DNA of 64,000 nucleotides from Chlorella sorokiniana (taxonomy: Eukaryota > Chlorophyta > Trebouxiophyceae > Chlorellales > Chlorellaceae): the NCBI GenBank assembly GCA_025917655.1, contig CP084614.1, positions 2,666,001 through 2,730,000 of the forward strand, given 5' to 3'. The notes beneath the pieces were generated by a model, which did no database searches, was not told the DNA's origin, and was given only the letters and a program-made list of their open reading frames with translations. The first letter of the stretch is position 1, and each line of letters begins with the position of its first letter. This document shows, piece by piece, positions 1-9,886 of the stretch. The translations under genes were made by a program, and so were the position numbers.

Positions 1-300
1 ATGGCTTGCTCAGCAGTGATTAGTATTTGTGCTCAACTGAGAGATGCGAGACAGACCTGTCTTTCAAAGGATGGGACATGCCATGCCATTTGAAGGTGGG
101 CCCCGGCAACGTGGCGTTCCGCCCTGGCGGTTCTCGGTTCTTCTGTCCCCCATGGAAACATCTTGCAAGAATTGTTTCAACGTTGATAAGGCCAGAAAAT
201 CCTCAGAACTGCTTCCACAGGGTTCATGCAGAGGTGTCGCTTTGATACGAAGTCAGGGTTAAGAAACTACTCGGGGTTAACAACCAACGTACTTCAAGGC

Positions 301-384
301 GGGGAACGGACATCAACCAAAATGAACACCAGAATGCAAAGGTGGGGAACGGACATCAACCAAAATGAAGACCAGAATGCAAAG
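301..384. repeat. Two-unit 43 bp direct repeat at the end of the coiled-coil gene
   Basis: A 41 bp unit starting ggggaacggacatcaaccaa occurs at 301-341 and again at 344-384, differing by one base. The second unit contains the stop codon and last codons of the minus-strand coiled-coil gene, so the 3' end of that gene is itself duplicated. The same pair is present in copy 2 at 6743-6826, so it predates the large duplication. Confidence 0.9.
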
Positions 385-1949
385 ACATCCCAATCATGCT
401 AGTAGTGCCGATGCGGGCGAGGCCGGGAGTAGTGGCGGTCGCTGCCACGAAAGCGCTCGCGGCCGCCGGCGCCGCTCCCGCTGCACCGGCGGGGCCCCCT
501 TCCAGGGGCGTGAGGTTGCTTCGCCGATGCTTGGCGGCGCGGCCCTCCTCGCCCTTGGTCGGTCCGTCGCGGTGGTGGTCGCCGTGGCTGCCACGCCGGC
601 GCTTGCGCTCCTCATCGACGGGCTGGATCTCTCCACTCTCAAGGCTGGCAGACTGAGCGGGAGCAGCTTGCTCCGACCGCTCGCCGCCGCGCCGCGTGGA
701 GCCGCCCTCGACTTCCGCGCGCGCCCGCACGGCGGGCACCGCCGCTGCAGCTCGAGCCTGTGCCTGCTGCAGCTGCTCCCTCAGCTCGTCAGCCTCCCTT
801 ACTTTGTTCACCAGACAGTCGCCAAAACGCTTCAACTCGGTGCGCTGGCTGTCCCGCTCAGCCTCCACCCGCTTGTAAGCTTGCTCCCAGCGTTTGAGGT
901 GATCCTCCTGCCATTTCACCCTCTGCTTGTATGTGCTGAGACGGCACTCCAACTCTGGCACGTGCAGCTGACCCTGCGCCTGTTCCGCTGCAAGCCGCTT
1001 GGCGGCAGAGGCTGCACGTTGCGCTGCCGCCACCCCCTGCTCTGCCGCGCGCATGCGCTGCACCACCTCCTGGTGCTGCTGCTGGCGCAGCTGCGCCTGC
1101 TGGGCCTGGTGAAAGCCGAGGCGAAGCACCTCCTGGCCCCGCTCACGCTCCAGCGCCTCGCGCTGCTGCGCCAGCTCCCGCTCGCTTTCCTCCCCCTGCC
1201 GTGCCAGCCGTTGCTGCAGCTCGACGGCCAGCCGGCTCGAGGCGTCGCGCTGCTGCTGCAAGGCGGCGGCCGCGGCCTTGCCCGCCATCAGCTTGCGCTG
1301 GGCAGCACGAAGCTGGAGGCGCAGCTGGGACGCCTCGCGCTTCAGCTGCTCCAACTGCTCGGCCGAGCGCGCTGCAGCTCCAGCAGCTGCCCGCGCACCG
1401 CGTCCGACTGCCGGCTGGCAGCAGCAAGCGCCTCCCTGTGTTCGTGGCCCAGGCGTTCAGCAGCGCTGCGAGCCGTGGCCAGCTCCTCAAGCAGAGAGCA
1501 GGTGTGGGCCGCGGCGGCACGCCAGCCCTCCTGTGCGCGCGCAAGCTCCTGCTCCAGCGATGCCGCACGGTGCACAGAAGCACGCGGGGCCTGCTGGACC
1601 GCCCCTTGCTGCCGCAAGGAGGGAGTTGGCGGCTGCACAGCCCGCCGGGCTGGGGCTGGCTGGGCTGGGGCCGTCGGGGGGCGGGCGGCAGTCGCAGCTG
1701 GGCCGCCGCCGCTGCCGGCCGTGGGGCCGCCGCCGCTGCCGGCTGTGGGGCGGCCTGAAGCGGAGCGTCCTCCTCCTCGCTGTCACTGACCAAATCAATC
1801 ACGTCGCCGTCAGCTGCCGCCTGGATGGCGGCCGCCGCGGCCCTGCCAGCCGTCGCAGCGGCATCAAGGGCGGCTTGGCGCGTTGCGCTTGCGGCGGCGG
1901 GAGCCCGGGCGGTGCCGACGGTCTGGCACCTGCCTCCATCCTGGCGCAT
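356..1949 (-). CDS. Coiled-coil protein with N-terminal SUMO-interaction-like motif (copy 1)
   Basis: I do not recognise the family. From ATG 1949 the protein opens with an Ala-rich stretch, then the motif DVIDLVSDSEEED (1767-1802). This is a hydrophobic core followed by acidic/Ser residues, as in SUMO-interacting motifs. A Pro/Ala-rich linker follows, then a long Gln/Glu/Arg/Ala coiled coil (about 1640-700) and a basic, Ser-rich tail ending in LHSGLHFG. The composition suggests a nuclear scaffold; this is inference. Compared with copy 2, the frame is broken by one extra G near 1675, one extra G near 1621 and one missing T near 1367. It is therefore either a young pseudogene or miscalled in homopolymers. 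It is divergent from the plus-strand gene at 2836. Confidence 0.6.
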
Positions 1950-2835
1950 CTGCAAAAGGCATCCAAAACAGATTGTTGGTGGGCAATGGAACATAATTGC
2001 GGCACCCGGGCAATTTGGGCAATTTGGGCACCCGGGCCGCAATACCCGCCGAGCCCTACCCGCCCACTTGCAAGTCACTTGGGATAAACACAAATGCAAA
2101 AATTGGATATCCCACCTGTTCTGGGTGCGGCAAAGTACCAGCGTGGGCAGGCAGCAGAACGTCCTGGCGATCTCGGGCTTCGAGGAGCGTATTCTTTGGC
2201 ATTTTAGAGCTATTAAGAGCTGAATGAGGCATGCGGCAGCTTTAAAGGTGGGAGAAATACATAGACTTACACAGAACGCGGCCGATGTAGAACCTGCAGT
2301 TCCGTGCCCATGTAGGATTGTCCGTGTTGGACCTGGAATTCTAGACGTTATTCAGAACAGTCAAAGCGCGACCTACTGAACTTCGGAGGCTTTGGGCTGA
2401 ACTTTGCGAGACTTAGGCTTCTTTTTTAGGTGACACTGAGGGTCTCCGCTTCTTGCAGTTTCACTACGACGATGGAGGACGTCTTCTCTGCCATGGCAAT
2501 GAGCAGGTTGGCGTATTTAGGCTCCCGTGTGGCCCCTTCTCAATTTGCCGGAGACCCCTCTCCCCCCACACACACACTCGGTGTTGCGCTTGCGGCACGG
2601 GGTACGGGCTCGTGGCCGAGGCTTAGCATTAGCCAGCCAGCAATCCGGTTCTTTTACATTTTCTGTTGCCTCTAAAAGATCATACACGATCTGCATAGCG
2701 TATTGCCGCAAATCCCTCGCCGCCGGCCGCTCTTCAACCTTTGCCACGATGCGGCAAACGTTGCGTCCGATTCCTTCCTCTCACCTCGCTGCTCTCCCCT
2801 GCTGCGTGCCCCTGCCTTGCAGCCCCCTGCCAGTC
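1950..2835. promoter_or_regulatory. Divergent 5' region between the coiled-coil gene and the basic-protein gene
   Basis: Head-to-head interval between the start at 1949 (minus) and the ATG at 2836 (plus). It includes a short tandem of caatttggg units near 2009-2030. No convincing conserved exon was seen in it, though upstream exons are possible. Most of this interval and both gene heads are deleted from copy 2. Confidence 0.4.
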
Positions 2836-4771
2836 ATGCGTGACCACGACATCCACCTGGCTGATGACGCCGAGGCTGAGCCTGGCAGCCTGATCAACAA
2901 CCTGGCCTTGGACACCTTGCACGGCTGGGACAGCGAGGTGACCATCCCAACCACCCCAGCCTACCATCGCCCTGCACCCCTGAGCGAGCCCTCTCCCATC
3001 GTGCCCCCGGCCATCTCTCCCGGATGGGTGCCCCAACCTCTGAGCCTCCCGCACGCGCACGCCCCAGCTGGGCGCAGCCGCGGGCGAGCGGCCCCCTTGC
3101 CGCTCGTGGCGGCGCGCGCAAGCATGGCGGCCGCGGTCGCACGGCCCGCACATACGCCAGCCCTCCATCCATCGCCGCCGCCCTGCCCTTTGACGTCGCC
3201 GCCGTCTTCGCAGCCACCGTGGTCGCCCCCGCCGCCATCGACGACCAGAGCGCTTCCTCCGCCGCCCTTGACCCCTACATGCCCACCGCTGACTGCGCTG
3301 GCACGGCGCCCGTCGCTTCTGCCCCTTCCAACGGCACCAGCCCAGCTGCCGCCACAACCACTGCTGCCAGCAGCGGCCGCATCGGCACCCCCAGCCCCCG
3401 GTTGCTGCGCCCGCTGCTGCGCGGCTGCCCGAGGAGGAGGCGGGCATGGCCCCCACGGCTGCAACAGCCTCTGTCGCAGCTGCAGCTGCGAGCCCTGCAG
3501 CTGCGGCCGCAGCCCCGCTCAAGCCCCAGCGCAAGCGGGCCAGGAAGGGCGAGGGCCTGCGCAAGGCGACCGCGGCCGAGCGCAGGCGCAAGCTGGGCGC
3601 GAACAAGGAGCTGGGCAGCAAGCCCAAGGCCCTGCGCATCAAGTGGTCCGAGCCGTGGGTGAAAGCGCTGGTGCTGCACCTGCGCGCCGCGCGGCACCCG
3701 TGGGAGGTGAGCCGCCCTCCCCTCCTGCACCGCCTGTCTCGTTGCCCCCTGCATTACCCATGAACCCAAGCACTGCCCGTTCCCTCCCTGCACGCCGTTC
3801 CAACGAGCTCAGTCGCGGTGCACATCACCTCGCAGGGCGTGGCGGCCGTGCTCACGTACTTTGCCAGCGCCTACTCCGGCCTCCTGCTGACTGAGGAGCA
3901 GGCGCGGGAGCCGGGAGAGGTGGAAGGGGCCGTGTTTGCCTCCTACAGCACACTCTCACGCCGCTTCAGGTGAGTCTGGGCTGTGGCATGCAATCAAAAT
4001 ATCATAATCCAATATCGAGCGCTGGAGGCAGCTCCGATGGTGGGGTGCTGCTGCTGGCCTTGGTTTGCTCAGCTGGCGGGGCGGACGCGGCGGGCTTGAA
4101 GTCGATTGTATCTGACCTGCATCCCCGCTGTACCTCCTTCCCTTCATGCAGCAAGGCGGCATGGGCCATGCAGATGGAAGCCTGACACGCGGTGTGGGAG
4201 CTGCCTTCACAACACTGGAGCCCCCGCAACACATGTGCCGCACCTTTCTGCCTACAGCAGCGGGCATCCGCCCAAGCCAGCAGCTGATGCCCTGTCCATG
4301 AGATGCACAAATGTCACCAACTGGGGCGCCCTGTATCCCCGCCATCGCCCGCTGTCACGACCCTGACTAGGGGTTGGACTTTGAGTTACTCGTGTTTTTA
4401 TCTCTTCTCCGCCACTCGTTGTGCCCTCCCAACCCCTCTGCCCTGTGCCGTTCCCTGTCTGAACTCCCTATCTGCGGCAAGCGCCCTTCCTGCCCAGACC
4501 TCTTTTCCAACCTTTGACAAACCTGCTTTCATTATTGGACCCTGATTCAGAGCCTTTTTCTGCGTTCACGCCCCTTTTGCCCCCTTGTAATCCAATCCAA
4601 CCCCTGATGGAACCCTTGATCCCCTGTCCTGGACCCTCCCGCTGCTCTTGGCAGTTGGCCGAGCCGCTCTCCCTTGCATTTTGACCTGCCCGCGCAGGGC
4701 TGCAGCTGGCTCGCATCATCACAGCTGCGATGCTGTACTCTGTTAAGGCCGCGACTTACAGCGAGGCCTAA
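2836..4771 (+). CDS. Unknown basic, probably nuclear protein (copy 1, intact form)
   Basis: Not recognised. Proposed exons are 2836-3705, 3836-3969 and 4698-4771, possibly with one small exon near 4151-4180. The N-terminus is acidic (start MRDHDIHLADDAEAEPG), followed by a long Pro/Ala/Ser low-complexity region that changes frame about twice. Then comes a strongly basic segment (PQRKRARKGEG, AERRRKLG) and IKWSEPWVKALVLHLR, which resembles the Trp-containing first helix of SANT/trihelix DNA-binding folds; this is inference only. Exon 2 gives a hydrophobic helix (GVAAVLTYFASAYSGLLL). The last exon, with the acceptor at 4697, ends YSVKAATYSEA and a TAA. The gene is convergent with the zinc-ribbon gene, whose stop lies 41 bp away. 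The phase between exons 2 and 3 does not match without a further small exon or an indel. Confidence 0.5.
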
Positions 4772-4811
4772 AGGGCACCCACCAACAGCCTAAGGGCGCC
4801 GCTTGCTCCAG

Positions 4812-6058
4812 CTACGTCTCCATGGGGCTGGCCCATCCCCTGCCGCTGCTGCTGCCACCTGCCGCTGCAGGCAGCAGTGGCTGCTGCTGCTGCTGCTGCT
4901 GCTGCTGGTTGTCGCTCGGCGCCGTGGCAGGCGCGGCCTGCCGCCGCTGCAGCTGCTGCATGGCCGCCGCCATCTGCGCCGCCACTGCGGCCTGCGCCGC
5001 CGCCTGCGCCTGCAGCGCCTGGTGCTGCCGCACGTGGGAGCAGCGGGGGCAGTGGCACACGCGGCCGCGCCCCTGGCGAATTTCTTGAAGGAGCCTGCAA
5101 GCCAGCAATGTCGAATGACGGAACTGAGAACGGAATCATTTCGCTTTGGGGTGGGCCAGCAGGGCAGCGCGGCCAGTAGGGGCTGGTTGCGATGCATGAC
5201 CACGCGCGCGCAGCACAGCGGGCGCAGCGCACCTCGTTGGCCCCCATCTCCGCCCCCACATCCAGCTGGGCTTGCTCAGCACCACGGCCAGGGTGGGGGC
5301 GCCTGCCGGATGGCGATGTAGGTCGCTGCCGCTGGCTGCCAGGGATGCGGGCGGCTCACACCGCCTGCCTCGTGGCCGCCCCGCAGACCGGACTGAATGC
5401 TGATGGCCTCCACGATCGCTGTGGGAAGGCTGGCGGGGTCCCGGCTCAAGCGTGTCAAGAGGCCAATGCGGAGCTGCTGAGCCTCAAACACGGCAAGGTT
5501 GTCACCCGCCCGCTTCCCCCGCTCCGCCTCCAACCGCGCTTGCCGCGTTGTGCTGTCGTGGTTCGACTGCAGCCAAACGATGTGGTTGCGCCTGCAATTG
5601 AGGAGAGAGAGGGGCACCCGCGATCAGGGGGTCCTCCCACAGCACACATCGCCGCTGCCGCACAGCTGCACATGGCGATCCTCACTTGCACCACTCTTCG
5701 AGGGTGCTCTTGTTCAAGGGCGGGCTAAGATCCAGCATGTAAGTCAGGTAGTCTGCAGCAGTCTGCACAAGGAAGCGGGGTGTGCACATCAGCATCCACC
5801 CAAGGGCGATGTGGTCATTCGGGCGAGAGGGCGGCGAAGCGCTGGCAGCAAACAACCACACCTCCTTCGTCATTTCGCAGTTCATCCCCACAAGTACGAT
5901 GCACCACAGGATGTCGAACACATCAAAGTCGCGACGCAGGCGGCTACGCAAGCTGCCGCGGGGGGGGGCGTGGGTGGCAGGAGCAGGTCGCCCGCTTTCG
6001 TGCCGTTGATGGCGCGGTGCGGCATCCGTGGAAAGTCGTTCCAAGACGTAATGCGCAT
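4812..6058 (-). CDS. Unknown protein with hydrophobic segment, C-terminal zinc ribbon and poly-Gln (copy 1)
   Basis: Not recognised. Proposed minus-strand exons are 5686-6058, 5362-5591, 5201-5302 and 4812-5094. The first exon starts MRITSWNDFPRMPHRAING and runs, after a one-base slip in a C run near 5965, into FDVFDILWCIVLVGMNCEM, a possible membrane or buried segment. The second exon is charged and helical. The third and fourth bring together RCARCAARAW and VCHCPRCSHVRQH, a CxxC...CxCxxC arrangement typical of zinc ribbons. A Gln/Ala-rich tail with nine Gln encoded by a CTG/CAG run (about 4873-4915) follows. Only its last exon survives in copy 2. Confidence 0.45.
4873..4915. repeat. CTG/CAG trinucleotide run (poly-Gln)
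   Basis: About nine to ten consecutive ctg triplets on the plus strand encode a Gln run in the minus-strand zinc-ribbon gene. The copy 2 counterpart near 9958-9980 is interrupted and shorter, so the run length has changed since duplication. Confidence 0.85.
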
Positions 6059-6442
6059 GATGATTCAACTGCAGAATGAGGAAACAACGGGCTCATGGGC
6101 AGCAAGTGGAAATGCATTGCTGGCATTGCTGGCGGAACGGCGGGTGCCATCGTGAGGGCGGGCGGCAGGCGGCAAAAGCGGGCACAGGCCCCAAGACTAT
6201 TATCGTCCCGCACCTGCTGCTGGGCCCCTTCTACAGCTACTCAAGCACTTTGGAAGACAGAGAGCCCTGTGCTAGGCGAAGGACAAGTACATGGTGCCAC
6301 TATCTCGTGCAAGGCGCATGTTTTGAAGCGAACAACCTTCCCTAGGCTCTAGCAGTCATGCCATCAGCATATGAACGGCGGGACAGGAAAAGAGGCAGTG
6401 ACTGTGAAGTTCGCTTCGCTGCCCTCCGATCGGACTCTCAAT
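6059..6442. other. Spacer between the duplicated copies
   Basis: Sequence between the proposed start of the zinc-ribbon gene and the left edge of copy 2. Upstream exons of the minus-strand gene are possible, since an acceptor-like tctgcag lies just upstream of ATG 6058. Nothing else could be supported. Confidence 0.4.
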
Positions 6443-6797
6443 ATGGCTTGCTCAGCAGTGATTAGTATTTGTGCTCAACTGAGAGATGCGAGACAGACCT
6501 GTCTTTCAAAGGATGCGACATGCCATGCCATTTGAAGGTGGGCCCCGGCAACGTGGCGTTCCGCCCTGGCGGTTCTCGGTTCTTCTGTCCCCCATGGAAA
6601 CATCTTGCAAGAATTGTTTCAACGTTGATAAGGCCAGAAAATCCTCAGAACTGCTTCCACAGGGTTCATGCAGAGGTGTCGCTTTGATACGAAGTCAGGG
6701 TTAAGAAACTACTCGGGGTTAACAACCAACGTACTTCAAGGCGGGGAACGGACATCAACCAAAATGAACACCAGAATGCAAAGGTGGGGAACGGACA

Positions 6798-8747
6798 TCA
6801 ACCAAAATGAAGACCAGAATGCAAAGACATCCCAATCATGCTAGTAGTGCCGATGCGGGCGAGGCCGGGAGTAGTTGCGGTCGCTGCCACGAAAGCGCTC
6901 GCGGCCGCCGGCGCCGCTCCCGCTGCACCGGCGGGGGCCCCTTCCAGGGGCGTGAGGTTGCTTCGCCGATGCTTGGCGGCGCGGCCCTCCTCGCCCTTGG
7001 TCGGTCCGTCGCGGTGGTGGTCGCTGTGGCTGCCACGCCGGCGCTTGCGCTCCTCATCGACGGGCTGGATCTCTCCACTCTCAAGGCTGGCAGATGGAGC
7101 GGGAGCAGCTTGCTCCGACCGCTCGCCGCCGCGCCGCGTGGAGCCGCCCTCGACTTCCGCACGCGCCCGCACGGCGGGCACCGCCGCTGCAGCTCGAGCC
7201 TGTGCCTGCTGCAGCTGCTCCCTCAGCTCGTCAGCCTCCCTTACTTTGTTCACCAGACAGTCGCCGAACCGCTTCAACTCGGTGCGCTGGCTGTCCCGCT
7301 CAGCCTTGGCCTGCTTGTAAGCTTGCTCCCAGCGTTTGAGGTGATCGTCCTGCCATTTCACCCTCTGCTTGTATGTGCTGAGCCGGCACTCCAACTCTGG
7401 CACGTGCAGCTGACCCTGAGCCTGTTCTGCCGCAAGCCGCTTGGCGGCAGAGGCTGCACGTTGCGCTGCTGCCACCCCCTGCTGTGCCGCGCGCATGCGC
7501 TGCGCCACCTCCTGGTGCTGCTGCTGGCGCAGCTGCGCCTGCTGCGCCTGGTGGAAGCCGAGGCGAAGCACCTCCTGGCCCCGCTCACGCTCCAGCGCCT
7601 CGCGCTGCTGCGCCAGCTCCCGCTCGCTTTCCTCCCCCTGCCGTGCCAGCCGTTGCTGCAGCTCGGCGGCCCGCCGGCTCGAGGCGTCGCGCTGCTGCTG
7701 CAAGGCGGCGGCCGCGGCCCTGCCCGCCATCAGCTTTCCCTGGGCAGCACGAAGCTGGAGGCGCAGCTGGGCCGCCTTGCGCTCAAGCTGCTCGCGCTGC
7801 TCGGCCGCGGCTCGCTGCAGCTCCAGCAGCTGCTCGGCCGCGGCTCGCTGCAGCTCCAGCAGCTGCTCGGCCGAAGCGCGCTGCAGCTCCAGCAGCTGCC
7901 CGCGCAGCGCGTCCGCCTGCCGGCTGGCAGCAGCGAGCGCCTCCTCGTGCTCGTGGCTCAGGCGTTCAGCAGCGCTGCGAGCCGTGGCCAGCTCCTCGAG
8001 CAGAGAGCGGGTGTGGGCCTCGGCGGCACGCTGGCCCTCCCGTGCACACGCAAGCTCCTGCTCCAGCGATGCCGCACGGTGCACAGAAGCACGCGGGGCC
8101 TGCTGGACCGCCCCTTGCTGCCGCAAGGAGGAGTTGGCGGCTGCACAGCCCGCCGGGCTGGGGCTGGCTGGGCTGGGGCCGTCGGGGGCGGGCGGCAGTC
8201 GCAGCTGGGCCGCCGCCGCTGCCGGCCGTGGGGCCGCCGCCGCTGCCGGCTGTGGCCAGCCCTCCATCCATCGCCGCCGCCCTGCCCTTTGACGTCGCCG
8301 CCGTCTTCGCCGCCACCGTTGCCGCCCCCGCCGCCATCGACGACCCGAGCGCATCCTCCGCCACCCTTGGCCCCTGCATGCCCACCGCTGACTGCGCTGG
8401 CACGGCACCCGTCCCTCCTGCCCCTTCCACCACCACCAGCGCAGCCGCCGCCACCACCACTGCCACTTCTGCCAGCAGCGACCGCATCGACACCCACCAG
8501 CCCGCAGCTGCTGCGCCCGCTGCTGCGCGGCTGCCCGCCGAGGAGGCGGGCGTGGCCCCACGGCTGCAACAGCCTCTGTCGCAGCTGCGGCTGCGAGCCC
8601 TGCAGCTGCGGCCGCAGCCCCGCTCAAGCCCCAGCGCAAGCGGGCCAGGAAGGGCGAGGGCCGGCGCAAGGCGACCGCGGCCGAGCGCAGGCGCAAGCTG
8701 GGCGCGAACAAGGAGCTGGGCAGCAAGCCCAAGGCCCTGCGCATCAA
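6798..8747 (-). CDS. Coiled-coil protein, copy 2; open frame fused to antisense of the deleted neighbour
   Basis: Same coiled-coil protein as at 356-1949, but in one uninterrupted 649-codon frame without the three frame breaks of copy 1. It has extra AEQLLELQRA-type repeats (33 bp units, about 7803-7880). The deletion junction near 8255 removed the native N-terminus and the SUMO-interaction-like motif. Upstream of the junction, the frame reads through the antisense strand of the basic-protein gene to an ATG at 8747 (MMRRALGLLPSSLF...). That Arg/Ala-rich N-terminus is therefore not ancestral. Whether a promoter drives it is unknown. The conserved body is 6798-8250. Confidence 0.55.
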   Translation of the reverse strand: MMRRALGLLPSSLFAPSLRLRSAAVALRRPSPFLARLRWGLSGAAAAAAGLAAAAATEAVAAVGPRPPPRRAAAQQRAQQLRAGGCRCGRCWQKWQWWWRRLRWWWWKGQEGRVPCQRSQRWACRGQGWRRMRSGRRWRRGRQRWRRRRRRRQRAGRRRWMEGWPQPAAAAAPRPAAAAAQLRLPPAPDGPSPASPSPAGCAAANSSLRQQGAVQQAPRASVHRAASLEQELACAREGQRAAEAHTRSLLEELATARSAAERLSHEHEEALAAASRQADALRGQLLELQRASAEQLLELQRAAAEQLLELQRAAAEQREQLERKAAQLRLQLRAAQGKLMAGRAAAAALQQQRDASSRRAAELQQRLARQGEESERELAQQREALERERGQEVLRLGFHQAQQAQLRQQQHQEVAQRMRAAQQGVAAAQRAASAAKRLAAEQAQGQLHVPELECRLSTYKQRVKWQDDHLKRWEQAYKQAKAERDSQRTELKRFGDCLVNKVREADELREQLQQAQARAAAAVPAVRARAEVEGGSTRRGGERSEQAAPAPSASLESGEIQPVDEERKRRRGSHSDHHRDGPTKGEEGRAAKHRRSNLTPLEGAPAGAAGAAPAAASAFVAATATTPGLARIGTTSMIGMSLHSGLHFG

Positions 8748-9843
8748 GTGGTCGGAGCCGTGGGTGAAGACGCTGGTGCTGCACCTGCGCGCCGCTCAGC
8801 ACCCGTGGGAGGTGAGCCGCCCTCCCCTCCTGCACCGCCTGTCTCGTTGCCCCCCTGCATTACCCATGAACCCGAACATTGCTTAATTCCTCCCTGCACG
8901 CCGTATCCACTGAGCTCAGTCACGGTGCCCATCACCTCGCAGGGCGTGGCGGCCGTGCTCACGTACTTTGCCAGCGCCTACGCCGGTCTCCTGCTGACAG
9001 AGGAGCAGGCGCGGGAGCCGGGGAGGTGGAAGGGGCCGTGTTTGCCTCCTACAGCACACTCTCACGCCGCTTCAGGTGAGGATGGGCTGTGGCATGCAAT
9101 CAAAATATCATAATCCAATATCGAGCGCTGGAGGCAGCTCCAATGGTGGGGTGCCGCTGCTGGTTTGCCCAGCGGAGCGGGCGCAGCGGGCAAGTTGATT
9201 GTATCTGACCTGCATCCGCGCTGTACCTCCTTCCCTTCATGCAGCAAGGCAGCAGGGGCCCAACAGATGTGAGTTTGACAGGCCCGGTGGGAGCTGCCTT
9301 CACAACACTGAGGCCCCGCAACACAAGAGCCGCACCTTTCTGCCCATCCACAGAAACGGGCAATCGCCTAAGCCCAGCAGCTGATGCCCAGTCCATGAGA
9401 TGCACCAACTGGGGCGCCCTGTATCGCCGTCATCGTCCGCTGTCACGCCCCCTGACTAGGGCGTTGGATTTTGAGTACTTGCGTTTTTGTCTCCTTTCCG
9501 CCACTCGTTGTGCCCTCCCAACCCCTCTGCCCTGTGCCGTTCCCTTTCTAACCCCCTGTCTGCGGCGAGCGCCCTTCCCACCCAGACCTCTTTTCCAACC
9601 TTTGACACCCTGCTTTCATTACTGGACCTGATTCAGAGCCCCTCTTCCTGCCTTCACGCCCCTTGCCCCCTTGCAACCCAACCCCTGATGGCACCCTTGA
9701 TCGCCTGTCCTGGACCCCCCAGCATTGGCACTTGGCCGAGCGGCTTCCCTTGCATTTTGAACTGCCCGCACAGGGCTGAGCTGGCTCGCATCATTACAGC
9801 TGCGATGCTGTAATCTGTTAAGGCCGCAACTTACAGCGAGGCC
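8256..9843 (+). pseudogene. Decayed copy of the basic-protein gene (copy 2)
   Basis: Counterpart of 2836-4771 with its first exon beheaded by the deletion. It keeps the basic block (KRARKGEGRRKATAAERR) and WSEPWVKTLVLHLR, with the donor at about 8811 and the second exon at about 8942-9076. That exon has lost one A near 9023, which breaks the frame. In the last exon a one-base loss near 9775 and a C-to-A change creating TAA at 9811-9813 give further disruption. With no head, no promoter and at least three lesions it is best called a pseudogene. Confidence 0.75.
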
Positions 9844-9886
9844 TAAAGGGCACCCATCGACAGCTGAATGGCACCGCTTGCTCCAG

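Larger units (their letters stand above)
1..5157. repeat. Tandem duplication, copy 1 of a three-gene cluster
   Basis: Bases 1-5157 match 6443-10225 in the same order and orientation; the left edge has an offset of 6442. A block of about 1.4 kb (roughly 1748-3156) is present here but missing from the second copy. The unit holds a minus-strand coiled-coil gene, a plus-strand basic-protein gene and a minus-strand zinc-ribbon gene. The match already holds at base 1, so the true left edge may lie outside the window. The right edge of the match falls inside the third gene, which is complete only in this copy. Confidence 0.93.

Noticed and set aside
27-245. 72-codon frame near the left edge (also 6469-6687)
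   Set aside because: Two overlapping frames are equally open, with no motif and no good splice or UTR context. It is conserved between copies only because the whole block is duplicated.
365-1789. Long plus-strand open frame (474 codons), and its 768-codon counterpart at 6807-9113
   Set aside because: It is the exact antisense of the coiled-coil gene. The Leu/Ala/Arg composition and lack of motifs fit a GC-rich shadow frame, while the minus strand shows heptads and a sensible tail.
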